From contig NZ_MEDO01000018.1 in assembly GCF_001724815.1 (NCBI RefSeq), positions 1 to 64,000 of the forward strand: DNA of 64,000 nt. The letters run 5' to 3'. The position numbers and the translations under genes were made by a program. Shown piece by piece: positions 1-9,493 of this stretch. Each line of letters opens with the position of its first letter. Within the stretch, counting starts at the first letter, position 1. Source of the stretch: Arenimonas sp. SCN 70-307. GTDB lineage: Bacteria > Pseudomonadota > Gammaproteobacteria > Xanthomonadales > Xanthomonadaceae. The notes below the pieces were generated by a model, which saw only the letters and a list, made by a program, of their open reading frames with translations, was not told the DNA's origin and did not search any database.

Positions 1-122
1 GACGTCCCATCATCGCTGCGATTTCCGCTGGATCGATGGGAAGTCAGTGGACCAGCTTCAGGAGGCCGATTCAACCGAGTTTTTCAACGGAATAGGTCGA
101 CAGCGGACACCCCTTCCCACAG
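1..122. other. Left edge, no gene recognised
   Basis: I see no open frame with family resemblance and no clear repeat or RNA gene here. It lies beyond the 3' end of the aldehyde dehydrogenase relic at 123-251 and may be its decayed flank. Confidence 0.4.
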
Positions 123-251
123 CTACGCCACCGATTTGACCCAGGCAGCCTCTGCCTCCGTGTCCTTCTCGAAGGTGTGCAGCGACCTGTCGCGGCTGTA
201 GCGGGCGGTGAACGCGCCGGCGGCCAAGCCCTGGCCGCTGTCGCAGGCAAC
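123..251 (-). pseudogene. Relic of an aldehyde dehydrogenase C-terminus
   Basis: Read on the minus strand from 251 to the TAG at 123-125, this stretch encodes VACDSGQGLAAGAFTA followed by RDRSLHTFEKDTEAEAAW. These match two separate parts of the C-terminus of the intact PuuC-like dehydrogenase at 1070-2572 (IANDSEYGLAAGLFTA and RDKSLHAFEKYTEVKATW). The roughly 34 residues that should lie between them, including the FGGYKQSG region, are missing in frame. There is no start codon and no upstream catalytic domain. The relic follows directly, and in the same frame, after the TAG of the exported protein gene at 255-1052. That gene is therefore sandwiched between an intact dehydrogenase and the 3' scrap of a second copy. 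Resemblance is clear by eye; the duplication and deletion history is inferred. Confidence 0.75.
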
Positions 252-254
252 CGG

Positions 255-1052
255 CTATTCGACGGTGAAGCCAACCGTCACGCTCACCTCTTCTCTCACG
301 ACCCGGTTCATGTAGGTGGAGCCATAAACCCTGAACGACTTAGGGAACGGGCCCAGCCTGCCTTCGCCGACGGTCAGCTCGTAGCATGACGGCAGCATGA
401 GGTCCGTGGGCCGACAGTCGATCTCCCTGGCCCGATCAATCTCGGCGAGTTCAAGAAATCGAAGGACCGCACGATCGCCCCGACACTCGGGGCTGCAGCT
501 GAACTTGAAGTCCTGGCCGGCGAACGGTCCCCTTCCAGCGATGACGTCAAGGTAGCGGGCAATACTAAACGCTGCCTGCTCGTCCGGCGCCGGGAAATAG
601 TCCCGCGTGGACGAAACCGCGGTGCACGTCGGCCCCGCCTGATCGCGCTTCCAGCCCGCCGGCGATGCGTACAGGTCTCCCTCGACACCGAAGTGGTTCT
701 CCACATCCACCCATTCGATGTTGCCGTCCTCTTCGAACCAGACGGTGACCCAATCCGAAGCACACAGTCCGGACGCTGACCTGGCGACGACCGGCCGACT
801 GTAGAAGCGGAGTTTGCGCAAGGGCGGCGGCCGCTCGGGCGGCCACGGGATCGACTCGGGCAGCCGGTGATGCCGCGGCCCCCAGGACGGTCTCTCGACG
901 TCCATCATCAATGCGCCAAAGTCGCCGAGCAACCTTCTGGCCAGGGCCTCCAGCGGCAATTCCTGCGCCTCGGCCGGACTTGTCTGGGCCCGGGCACCGA
1001 GCGGCATGAGCATCAGCAGGGCCAGGCAACAAGCTTTGAAGTAGTTCTGCAT
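255..1052 (-). CDS. Exported protein of unknown function
   Basis: A 265-residue protein that I do not recognise. Residues 1-22 form a typical Sec signal peptide (basic start, CCLALLMLMPLG core, cleavage likely after ARA), so the mature protein should be periplasmic or outer-membrane associated. The mature part contains about seven cysteines, including TCT and CSPEC, which could form disulfides, plus a proline-rich stretch near residues 65-78. The ATG at 1050-1052 follows a GAAGG-type ribosome binding site. It starts 17 bases after the puuC stop, so co-transcription with puuC is likely. Its position between puuC and a puuC-like relic suggests arrival or capture during a duplication. No enzymatic motif was found. 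Confidence 0.75.
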   Translation of the reverse strand: MQNYFKACCLALLMLMPLGARAQTSPAEAQELPLEALARRLLGDFGALMMDVERPSWGPRHHRLPESIPWPPERPPPLRKLRFYSRPVVARSASGLCASDWVTVWFEEDGNIEWVDVENHFGVEGDLYASPAGWKRDQAGPTCTAVSSTRDYFPAPDEQAAFSIARYLDVIAGRGPFAGQDFKFSCSPECRGDRAVLRFLELAEIDRAREIDCRPTDLMLPSCYELTVGEGRLGPFPKSFRVYGSTYMNRVVREEVSVTVGFTVE

Positions 1053-1069
1053 CCTTCAAACCCTTCGAG

Positions 1070-2572
1070 TCAGGGCGCCAGGTTGATCCAGGTCGCCTTG
1101 ACCTCGGTGTACTTCTCGAAGGCGTGCAGCGACTTGTCGCGGCCGTTGCCGGACTGCTTGTAGCCGCCGAAGGGCGCGGTCATGTCGCCGCCGTCCCAGT
1201 AGTTCACCCAGACGCTGCCGGCGCGCAGCTTTCGGGCCACGCGGTGGGCGCGGCTGATGTCGGCGGTGAACAGGCCGGCGGCCAGGCCGTATTCGCTGTC
1301 GTTGGCGATGCGCAGCGCCTCGTCCTCGTCGTCGAAGCCGATCACGCTCAGCACCGGGCCGAAGATCTCCTCGCGGGCGATGGTGTGGCCGTGGGCCACG
1401 TCGTCGAAGATGGTGGGCGCCAGGTAGCAGCCGCCGGCCACCGTCTGCAGGCGCTCGCCGCCGATCACCACGCGGCCGCCTTCCTCGCGGCCCTTGCGGA
1501 TGTAGTCGAGCACGCGGTGGGTCTGGGCCTCGTCCACCATCGCGCCCATCGGCGCGCCCGGGTCGAGCGGGTGGCGCGGCTGCATCTCGCGGCCGTACTT
1601 CGCCACCAGCGCCACGAACTCGTCCTTGATTGAACGCTGCACCAGCAGGCGCGAAGCCGCGGTGCACACCTCGCCCTGGTTGTAGAAGATGCCGCTGGCC
1701 GCGGCCTTCGCGGCCTGCTCGAGGTCGGGCGCGTCGGCGAAGACGATGTTCGGGCTCTTGCCGCCGCACTCCATGTAGGCGCGTTTCATGTTCGACATGC
1801 CGGCGCACACCAGCAGGTGCTTGCCCACCGCGGTCGAGCCGGTGAACACCAGGCCGTCCACGTCCATGTGCATGGCCAGCGGCTCGCCGGCGCCGCGGCC
1901 GAAGCCGGGCAGCACGTTGAACACGCCCTCGGGGATGCCGGCCTCGATGGCCAGCTCGGCCAGGCGCAGCGCCGTCAGCGGCGACTTCTCGGAGGGCTTG
2001 AGCACCACCGAATTGCCCATGGCCAGGGCCGGCGCCAGCTTCCACGTCGCCATCAGCATCGGGAAGTTCCAGGGCACGATGGCGGCCACCACGCCCAGCG
2101 GCTCGCGCGTCACCAGGCCCAGCTCGTCCGGGCCGGTGGCGGCGACCTCGCCGTAGACCTTGTCGATGGCCTCGCCGGTCCAGGCCATGCAGCGCACCGA
2201 GGCCGCCACATCCACGTTGAGCGCGTCGGAAATGGGCTTGCCCATATCCAGCGACTCGAGCAGGGCCAGCTCTTCGGCGTGCTCGTTCATCAGCGCCGCG
2301 AAGCGCACCAGCACCTTCTTGCGGTGCGTGGGGCGGGCGTTGGACCAGTCGCCCTTGTCGAAGGCGCGGCGGGCCACGGCCACGGCGCGGTCCACGTCCT
2401 CGCTGCCGCACTCGGCCACGCGGGCCAGCACGCGGCCGTCGATGGGGCTGATGCACTCGAAGGTCTTGCCGCTGGCGGCGTCGGTCCAGCGGCCGTCGAT
2501 GAAGGCCTGGTGGCGGATCGACAGGCCGGTGGCCAGGCGCTCCCAGTCTTCGCGGGTCTTGGGCGTGGTCAT
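1070..2572 (-). CDS. puuC: Aldehyde dehydrogenase, PuuC family
   Basis: NAD(P)-dependent aldehyde dehydrogenase of about 500 residues that closely resembles E. coli PuuC (gamma-glutamyl-gamma-aminobutyraldehyde dehydrogenase) from the N-terminus to the final KSLHAFEKYTE. It shows the PWNFP motif, the FTGST turn, general base Glu in MECGGKSPN (residue 268) and nucleophile Cys in NQGEVCTAA (residue 303). The ATG at 2570-2572 is preferred because GAGGTG lies at good spacing upstream; a GTG at 2579-2581 would add three residues. It follows the puuR stop closely, so puuR-puuC are one operon. PuuC enzymes are broad and also oxidise 3-aminopropanal and similar amino-aldehydes. Because no gamma-glutamylputrescine synthetase or oxidase is in view, the true substrate is open. 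Confidence 0.85.
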   Translation of the reverse strand: MTTPKTREDWERLATGLSIRHQAFIDGRWTDAASGKTFECISPIDGRVLARVAECGSEDVDRAVAVARRAFDKGDWSNARPTHRKKVLVRFAALMNEHAEELALLESLDMGKPISDALNVDVAASVRCMAWTGEAIDKVYGEVAATGPDELGLVTREPLGVVAAIVPWNFPMLMATWKLAPALAMGNSVVLKPSEKSPLTALRLAELAIEAGIPEGVFNVLPGFGRGAGEPLAMHMDVDGLVFTGSTAVGKHLLVCAGMSNMKRAYMECGGKSPNIVFADAPDLEQAAKAAASGIFYNQGEVCTAASRLLVQRSIKDEFVALVAKYGREMQPRHPLDPGAPMGAMVDEAQTHRVLDYIRKGREEGGRVVIGGERLQTVAGGCYLAPTIFDDVAHGHTIAREEIFGPVLSVIGFDDEDEALRIANDSEYGLAAGLFTADISRAHRVARKLRAGSVWVNYWDGGDMTAPFGGYKQSGNGRDKSLHAFEKYTEVKATWINLAP

Positions 2573-2582
2573 GGGTGGCACC

Positions 2583-3167
2583 TCAGAAAGTGGGGGGCGT
2601 GCTGGCGCTGACGAGGATCGCGTCCACGTCGCCGACGTTGCGGAAGCGGTGCGGCTGGCGGCACTCGAAGTAATAGGCCTCGCCCGGGCCGAGCACGCGG
2701 CGCTGGCTGCCGACGGTGATCTCCACCCGGCCCTGCAGCACCACGCCGCCTTCCTCGCCCTCGTGGCTGATCATGGTCTCGCCGGTGTCGCTGCCCGGCG
2801 GCATCACCTCGCGCAGCACGCACATGCGCCGGTTCGGGTGGCGGTGGCCGACCAGGAAGTAGTGGATGTCGTTGTTGCCCACGTCGGGCTGCTCGGTCGG
2901 CTCGTAGAACGGGCTGTCGCCCTGGTCCTCGAGGTCCATGGTGAAGAAGTCGGCCAGCGAGATCGGGATGCCGTCGAGCACCTTCTTCAGGGAACTGATG
3001 GACGGGCTGACCTTGTTCTGCTCGATCAGCGAGATGGTGGAGTTGGTCACGCCCACGCGCTTGGCCAGCTCGCGCTGGCTCAGCCCCTTGCTCTTGCGGA
3101 CGGCCTGCAGCCGGTTGCCGATGTCCAATGGATCGCCTCGCCGGGGTGGTTGCTGAATATTTGACAC
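2583..3167 (-). CDS. puuR: Polyamine-responsive repressor, PuuR family (XRE HTH + cupin)
   Basis: HTH domain at about residues 16-70 (GLSQRELAKRVGVTNSTIS) followed by a small cupin domain (about 110-190), ending ASTPPTF much as E. coli PuuR ends AHTPTTF. PuuR represses putrescine catabolism genes until putrescine is present. The annotated GTG start at 3165-3167 gives 194 residues. A TTG at 3126-3128, seven bases after a GAGG, gives 181 residues, closer to the 185 of E. coli PuuR, and would leave the inverted repeat at 3154-3186 upstream of the gene. The start is therefore uncertain. Divergent from the aptA-like gene and immediately upstream of puuC, it probably controls both directions. Confidence 0.85.
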   Translation of the reverse strand: MSNIQQPPRRGDPLDIGNRLQAVRKSKGLSQRELAKRVGVTNSTISLIEQNKVSPSISSLKKVLDGIPISLADFFTMDLEDQGDSPFYEPTEQPDVGNNDIHYFLVGHRHPNRRMCVLREVMPPGSDTGETMISHEGEEGGVVLQGRVEITVGSQRRVLGPGEAYYFECRQPHRFRNVGDVDAILVSASTPPTF

Positions 3168-3199
3168 CGTTTGTAAAGTTTATTCAACGCTGCTAGCGT
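3154..3199. promoter_or_regulatory. Divergent puuR/aptA control region with inverted repeat
   Basis: TGAATA at 3154-3159 and TATTCA at 3181-3186 form an inverted repeat in an unusually AT-rich patch. On the minus strand TTGAAT (3182-3187) and TCAAAT (3159-3164) are 17 bases apart, a fair promoter for puuR if translation begins at the TTG at 3128. On the plus strand TTGTAA (3171-3176) and TAGCGT (3194-3199) are also 17 apart, a weaker candidate for aptA. A PuuR operator is the natural inference. The known E. coli PuuR site is also AT-rich, but I cannot match it exactly. Confidence 0.45.
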
Positions 3200-3237
3200 T
3201 TCCCTACCCCGCCCCACGCCCTTCCCCGAGCCCCGCC

Positions 3238-4602
<1,365 letters not shown>

Positions 4603-4652
4603 CCGGGCGGCCCTGAAAACGACAGAAATCACCGCCCCGGGAGGGCAGTTCC

Positions 4653-5768
4653 ATGCTTATCGGCGTCCCCAAGGAAATCAAGAACCACGAATACCGCATC
4701 GGCCTCACCCCGGCCGGCGCCCGCGAGCTGGTCTCGCAGGGCCACAAGGTCATGGTGCAGCGCGACGGCGGCAAGGCCATCGGCCTGACCAACGAGATGT
4801 ACGAGAAGGCGGGCGCCGAGATCGTCGACACGGCCGAGGAGATCTTCAAGCGCGCCGAGATGATCATCAAGGTCAAGGAGCCGCAGCCGGTCGAGTGCGC
4901 CATGCTGCGCCCGGGCCAGATCCTCTACACCTACCTGCACCTGGCGCCGGACCCGGAGCAGACCGCCGCGCTGGTGAAGTCGGGCTGCACCGCCATAGCC
5001 TATGAAACCGTCACCGACCGCAAGGGCGGCCTGCCGCTGCTGGCGCCGATGTCGGAAGTGGCCGGCCGCATGTCCATCCAGGCCGGCGCGCACGCGCTGG
5101 AGAAGGCCCAGGGTGGTTCGGGCGTGCTGCTGGGCGGCGTGCCGGGCGTGCAGCCGGGCCGCGTGCTGGTGATCGGCGGCGGCGTGGTCGGCATCAATGC
5201 CGCGCGCATGGCGATGGGCCTCAACGCCCGCGTCACCATCCTCGACCGCTCGCTCGACCGCCTCAAGTACCTCGACGAGCTCTACGGCGACCGGATCACC
5301 ACGCTCTACTCCACCATCGACGCCATCGAAGAGCTGCTGCCGCAGTCCGACCTGGTGGTCGGCGCGGTGCTGATCCCCGGCGCCGCCGCCCCGAAGCTCG
5401 TCTCGCGCAAGCAGCTGGGCCTGATGAAGCCGGGCTCGGTGCTCGTGGACGTGGCCATCGACCAGGGCGGCTGCTTCGAGACCTCGAAGGCCACCACGCA
5501 CCAGCACCCGACCTACGAGGTCGACGGCATCATCCACTACTGCGTGGCGAACATGCCCGGCGGCGTGGCGCGCACGTCCACCTTCGCGCTCACCAACGCC
5601 ACCCTGCCCTATGCGGTGCAGCTGGCGAACAAGGGCGTGCAGGCCATGCTCGACGACGCCCACCTGCTCAACGGCCTGAACGTGCACGCCGGCAAGGTGA
5701 CCTACGAAGCCGTGGCCAAGGACCTGGGCTACGCCTACGTGCCGGCCGCGCAGGCGCTCAAGGGCTGA
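4653..5768 (+). CDS. ald: Alanine dehydrogenase
   Basis: A 371-residue, full-length Ald: [20 protein letters not shown] at the N-terminus contributes the substrate-binding Arg and Lys, and [11 protein letters not shown] near residues 173-183 is the Rossmann NAD loop. It interconverts L-alanine and pyruvate plus ammonia with NADH. The start follows a GGGAGG ribosome binding site, 50 bases after the aminotransferase. Beside a beta-alanine:pyruvate aminotransferase it would recycle the alanine formed back to pyruvate, releasing ammonia and NADH and keeping the amino acceptor available. The pathway role is inferred; the enzyme identity is secure. Confidence 0.93.
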   Translation: MLIGVPKEIKNHEYRIGLTPAGARELVSQGHKVMVQRDGGKAIGLTNEMYEKAGAEIVDTAEEIFKRAEMIIKVKEPQPVECAMLRPGQILYTYLHLAPDPEQTAALVKSGCTAIAYETVTDRKGGLPLLAPMSEVAGRMSIQAGAHALEKAQGGSGVLLGGVPGVQPGRVLVIGGGVVGINAARMAMGLNARVTILDRSLDRLKYLDELYGDRITTLYSTIDAIEELLPQSDLVVGAVLIPGAAAPKLVSRKQLGLMKPGSVLVDVAIDQGGCFETSKATTHQHPTYEVDGIIHYCVANMPGGVARTSTFALTNATLPYAVQLANKGVQAMLDDAHLLNGLNVHAGKVTYEAVAKDLGYAYVPAAQALKG

Positions 5769-5772
5769 TGCC

Positions 5773-7275
5773 ATGACCGACCCCCGCCGCATCCCGCACT
5801 TCATCCACGGCCAACCGTCGGATGGCGGTTCGGGGCGGTGGGGCGAGGTGTACGACCCCGCCACCGGCGCCGTGCAGGCGCAGGTGGCCCTGGCCTCGGC
5901 CGACGATGTGTCGGCCGCGGTCGCGGCGGCCCAGGCCGCCTTCCCGGCCTGGGCGGCGACCACGCCGCTGGCGCGGGCCCGCATCCTGTTCCGCTACAAG
6001 GCGCTGCTCGAGGAGCACGCCGACGAGATCGCCGCCGCCATCACCGCCGAACACGGCAAGGTGCTGGCCGATGCGCGCGGCGAGCTGACCCGCGGCCTGG
6101 AAGTGGTGGAGTTCGCCTGCGGTGCGCCGCACCTCCTGAAGGGCGAGCACTCGATGAACGTCGGCCGCGACGTCGACTCCTGGAGCGAGTACGCACCGCT
6201 GGGCGTGGTGGCCGGCATCACGCCGTTCAACTTCCCCTGCATGGTGCCGATGTGGATGTTCCCGGTGGCCCTGGCCTGCGGCAACACCTTCGTGCTCAAG
6301 CCCAGCGAGCGCGACCCGGGCGCACCGATGATCCTCGCGCGGCTGCTCAAGGAAGCCGGCCTGCCCGACGGCGTGTTCAACGTGGTGCACGGCGACAAGG
6401 TGGCCGTGGACGCGCTGCTCGACGATCCGCGCGTGCAGGCGATCAGCTTCGTCGGCTCCACGCCCATCGCCCAGTACATCTACGCGCGCGGCTCGGCCAA
6501 CGGCAAGCGCGTGCAGGCCCTCGGCGGCGCCAAGAACCACATGGTGGTGCTGCCCGACGCCGACCTCGACCAGGCCGCCTCGGCCCTGCTCGGCGCCGGC
6601 TACGGCTCGGCCGGCGAACGCTGCATGGCGATCTCGGTGGCCGTGTGCGTGGGCGATCGCACGGCCGACGCGCTGGTCGGCAAACTCAAGCCCCTGGTCG
6701 AGGGCCTGCGCATCGGCCCCGGCTGCCAGGGCGACCCGGACATGGGCCCGCTGGTCACCGGCGCGCACCGCGACAAGGTGCGCGGCTACGTCGATGCCGG
6801 CGTAGCCGAGGGCGCCACGCTGGTGGTCGATGGCCGCGGCCTGGAGGTGCCCGGCCACGAGGCCGGCTTCTTCCTCGGCGGCTGCCTGTTCGACCGCGTC
6901 ACGCCGGAGATGACGATTTACCGCGAGGAGATCTTCGGCCCCGTGCTGTGCGTGGTGCGCGTGCCCGACTTCGCCGCCGCGCTCGAACTGGTGAACGCGC
7001 ACGAGTACGGCAACGGCACCGCCGTGTTCACCCGCGACGGCGACGCCGCGCGCCAGTTCGCGCACCAGGTGCAGGCCGGCATGGTCGGCATCAACGTACC
7101 CATCCCGGTGCCGATGGCCTTCCACAGCTTCGGCGGCTGGAAGCGCAGCCTGTTCGGCCCGCTGCACATGCACGGCCCCGACGGCGTGCGCTTCTACACG
7201 CGCCTCAAGACCATCACCGCGCGCTGGCCCACCGGCGTGCGCGACCCCGAGTTCGTGATGCCCACCATGAAGTGA
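5773..7275 (+). CDS. mmsA: (Methyl)malonate-semialdehyde dehydrogenase, CoA-acylating
   Basis: A 500-residue MMSDH-type aldehyde dehydrogenase. [21 protein letters not shown] and nucleophile Cys284 in GERCMAI are typical. The general-base Glu of other aldehyde dehydrogenases is replaced in LGGAKNH (Asn255), as expected for CoA-dependent members. It converts malonate semialdehyde to acetyl-CoA and CO2, or methylmalonate semialdehyde to propionyl-CoA. It starts four bases after ald and is followed by the ureohydrolase gene, so it is part of the same operon. With no valine-degradation genes nearby, malonate semialdehyde from beta-alanine is the more likely substrate (BauC-like role). Confidence 0.9.
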   Translation: MTDPRRIPHFIHGQPSDGGSGRWGEVYDPATGAVQAQVALASADDVSAAVAAAQAAFPAWAATTPLARARILFRYKALLEEHADEIAAAITAEHGKVLADARGELTRGLEVVEFACGAPHLLKGEHSMNVGRDVDSWSEYAPLGVVAGITPFNFPCMVPMWMFPVALACGNTFVLKPSERDPGAPMILARLLKEAGLPDGVFNVVHGDKVAVDALLDDPRVQAISFVGSTPIAQYIYARGSANGKRVQALGGAKNHMVVLPDADLDQAASALLGAGYGSAGERCMAISVAVCVGDRTADALVGKLKPLVEGLRIGPGCQGDPDMGPLVTGAHRDKVRGYVDAGVAEGATLVVDGRGLEVPGHEAGFFLGGCLFDRVTPEMTIYREEIFGPVLCVVRVPDFAAALELVNAHEYGNGTAVFTRDGDAARQFAHQVQAGMVGINVPIPVPMAFHSFGGWKRSLFGPLHMHGPDGVRFYTRLKTITARWPTGVRDPEFVMPTMK

Positions 7276-7291
7276 TCCGGCGGAGGCCGAC

Positions 7292-8185
7292 GTGACCGAA
7301 CCGACCTACGCCGGCATCCCCACCTTCCTGCGCCGCCCGCTGGCCAGCGACTTCTCGCAGGCCGACGTGGCGGTGATGGGCGTGCCCTTCGACCTGGCCA
7401 CCACCCACCGTTCGGGCACGCGCCTGGGCCCGCGCGCCATCCGCGCGGCCTCGCTGATGCTGGCCTGGTGCCCGCCCTATGCCTGGGACTTCGACCCGCT
7501 CGAGCGCCTGCGCGTGGTCGACGGCGGCGACGTGCACTTCGACCCGGGCCGCCCGCACGAAGCGCCCGCGGCCATCCGCGCCGCCTTCGCGCCCCTGGCC
7601 GAGCGCGGCGTGCTGCCGCTGGCGCTCGGCGGCGACCACTTCATCAGCTATCCGATCCTGCAGGCCCTGCACGCCGTGCACGGGCCGCTGGCGCTGGTGC
7701 ACTTCGATGCGCACAGCGACACCTGGCGCGACGAAGACGGGCGCATCGACCACGGCACGATGTTCTTCCACGCCGCGGCCCAGGGCCTGGTGGATCCGGC
7801 GCGCTCGATCCAGCTCGGCATGCGCACGCACAACTCCGAAACGCACGGCTACCGGGTGATGGACGCACGCGAACTGCACGCCATCGGCGTGGACGCGGCG
7901 GTGGCTGCCATCCACGCGCGCGTGGGCAGCCACCCCTGCTACATCACCTTCGACGTGGATTTCCTCGACCCGGCCTTCGCGCCCGGCACCGGCACGCCGG
8001 TGGTGGGCGGCTTCAGCACGCACGAGGCGCTGCGCCTCGTGCGCGGGCTGGCCGGGCTGCGCGTGGTGGGCATGGACGTGGTCGAGGTCAGCCCGCCCTA
8101 CGACCACGCCGAGATCACGGCGCTGGCGGCGGCGTCGGTGGCCCAGGAACTGCTGGCCGTCGCCGCCTGCCGCCCCGCCGGCTGA
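7292..8185 (+). CDS. speB: Agmatinase-family ureohydrolase
   Basis: A 297-residue arginase/agmatinase-fold enzyme with all manganese ligands: His116 in GGDH, Asp139/His141/Asp143 in DAHSD, and Asp221/Asp223 in FDVDFLDP. The start is GTG at 7292 with CGGAGG upstream. Family members hydrolyse agmatine to putrescine, guanidinobutyrate to GABA or guanidinopropionate to beta-alanine, each releasing urea. Overall it looks most like agmatinase. In an operon for beta-alanine breakdown, guanidinopropionase is a real alternative, so the symbol speB is provisional. Its TGA lies directly against the opposing stop of the next gene, forming TGATCA. Confidence 0.8.
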   Translation: MTEPTYAGIPTFLRRPLASDFSQADVAVMGVPFDLATTHRSGTRLGPRAIRAASLMLAWCPPYAWDFDPLERLRVVDGGDVHFDPGRPHEAPAAIRAAFAPLAERGVLPLALGGDHFISYPILQALHAVHGPLALVHFDAHSDTWRDEDGRIDHGTMFFHAAAQGLVDPARSIQLGMRTHNSETHGYRVMDARELHAIGVDAAVAAIHARVGSHPCYITFDVDFLDPAFAPGTGTPVVGGFSTHEALRLVRGLAGLRVVGMDVVEVSPPYDHAEITALAAASVAQELLAVAACRPAG

Positions 8186-8788
8186 TCAGGCCAGGCCTTC
8201 GGCCTTCAGCGCCGCCTGCACCGCCGGGCGCGCGGCCACGTGGGCGTGGTGCGCGGCCAGGTTCGGCCAGTCGGCGACGGCGATGTCGAAGAAACGCAGC
8301 CAGTTGAGCACCACGAACAGGTAGCCGTCGGCAACGCCGAAACGATCGCCCACCAGCCACTCGCGCTCGCCCAGCTGGGCCGAGAACTGGCCCAGGCGCA
8401 GGCGGATCTTCTCGACCTGCGCCGGCTTGTCCTCGGCGCGGAAGGCCGGGTTGAACAGCGCGCCGATGAGCTTGTGCAGCTCGGAATTGATGAAGGTCAG
8501 CGCCGACTGCAGCCGGTAGCGCTCGAGCGAGCCGGCCGCCGGGGCCAGGCCCGTCTCCGGCTTGATGTCGGCGATGTACTGCACGATGGCCGGGCCCTCG
8601 AGCAGCACCTGGCCGTCGTCGAGCTCCAGCGCCGGCACGTAGCCGTAGGGATTGATGGTGGTGAAGTCGCGGCCGTCGGCGGTCTTCTTGTCGCGGCCCA
8701 CGGCGATCAGTTCGAACGGCAGGCCGGTTTCGCGCAGGGCGATGTGCGGGGAGAGCGAGCAGGCGCCCTTCATGTAATACAGCTTCAT
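8186..8788 (-). CDS. gstA: Glutathione S-transferase, beta-class-like
   Basis: A 200-residue cytosolic GST with an N-terminal thioredoxin-like domain (residues 1-80: MKLYYMKGACSLSPHIALRE, then NPYGYVPALELDDG with the cis-Pro, and LLEGPAIVQYIAD) and an all-helical C-terminal domain. Cys10 lies in the position used for glutathione in beta-class GSTs. It conjugates or exchanges glutathione with electrophiles and may take part in oxidative-stress defence; msrA lies next upstream on the same strand. The ATG at 8786-8788 is the obvious start. Substrate unknown. Confidence 0.88.
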   Translation of the reverse strand: MKLYYMKGACSLSPHIALRETGLPFELIAVGRDKKTADGRDFTTINPYGYVPALELDDGQVLLEGPAIVQYIADIKPETGLAPAAGSLERYRLQSALTFINSELHKLIGALFNPAFRAEDKPAQVEKIRLRLGQFSAQLGEREWLVGDRFGVADGYLFVVLNWLRFFDIAVADWPNLAAHHAHVAARPAVQAALKAEGLA

Positions 8789-8866
8789 CGGGAACTCCGG
8801 GGCAATGAAGCCACTAGGGTGCGCCCTTCGCGCCCGCGGGCCAAGCCGCGGCGGCGCAACGAACCG

Positions 8867-9493
8867 TTACCGCAGCTTGCCGGGGAAGGCCTTGGCCAGC
8901 TTTTCCACCTTGGGCATCGACACGGCGCGGATGTAGGGCTGGCCGGGGTTCCGGGCGGCGTAATCGTGGTGGTAGCGCTCGGCCTCGTAGAAGGCCGGCA
9001 GCGGCTCGATCGTGGTGGCGATGGGCGCGGCGTACACGCCAGCGGCGGCGAGCTGCTCGAGATAAGCGCGGGCCACGCGCGCCTGCGCCTCGTCGAGCGG
9101 GAACAGGGCCGAGCGGTACTGCGGGCCGATGTCGTTGCCCTGGCGGTTGCGCTGGGTGGGGTCGTGGGCGACCGACATGAACACCTTCAGCAGCTGGCCG
9201 TAGCTCAGACGCGCCGGGTCGTAGGTGATGCGGATGGCTTCGGCATGGGCGGTGCGGCCGCTGCACACGGCCTCGTAGTTCGCCGTCGCCGCGTCGCCAC
9301 CGGCATAGCCCGGCACCACGCCGAGCACGCCCGCGAGCTGGCGGTACACGGCCTCGGTGCACCAGAAGCAGCCGCCGGCCAGCACCGCTTCGCCGCGGTC
9401 GTCGTCCGCGGGAACGTCATCGGCCGGATCCGGCACCGCCGACGGCGGCACGCGCAGGCCCTGGCCGGGAATCTCGCAGAACGGATCAGACAT
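8867..9493 (-). CDS. msrA: Peptide methionine (S)-sulfoxide reductase
   Basis: A 208-residue MsrA that reduces methionine-S-sulfoxide in oxidised proteins. Catalytic Cys42 lies in GGCFWCTEAVY, followed by GYAGG, HAEAIRITYDP and a Tyr/His-rich core (YHHDYAARNPGQPY). A 35-residue extension precedes the catalytic motif, and no signal peptide is evident, so it is cytoplasmic. Its ATG overlaps the wax ester synthase stop by eight bases (ATGTCTGA), implying translational coupling. Thiol recycling is probably by Cys45 or a later Cys, but the family is variable here. Confidence 0.93.
   Translation of the reverse strand: MSDPFCEIPGQGLRVPPSAVPDPADDVPADDDRGEAVLAGGCFWCTEAVYRQLAGVLGVVPGYAGGDAATANYEAVCSGRTAHAEAIRITYDPARLSYGQLLKVFMSVAHDPTQRNRQGNDIGPQYRSALFPLDEAQARVARAYLEQLAAAGVYAAPIATTIEPLPAFYEAERYHHDYAARNPGQPYIRAVSMPKVEKLAKAFPGKLR

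Noticed and set aside
71-274. A 67-residue minus-strand open frame
   Set aside because: Wrong phase for the dehydrogenase relic, and its composition looks like a shadow.
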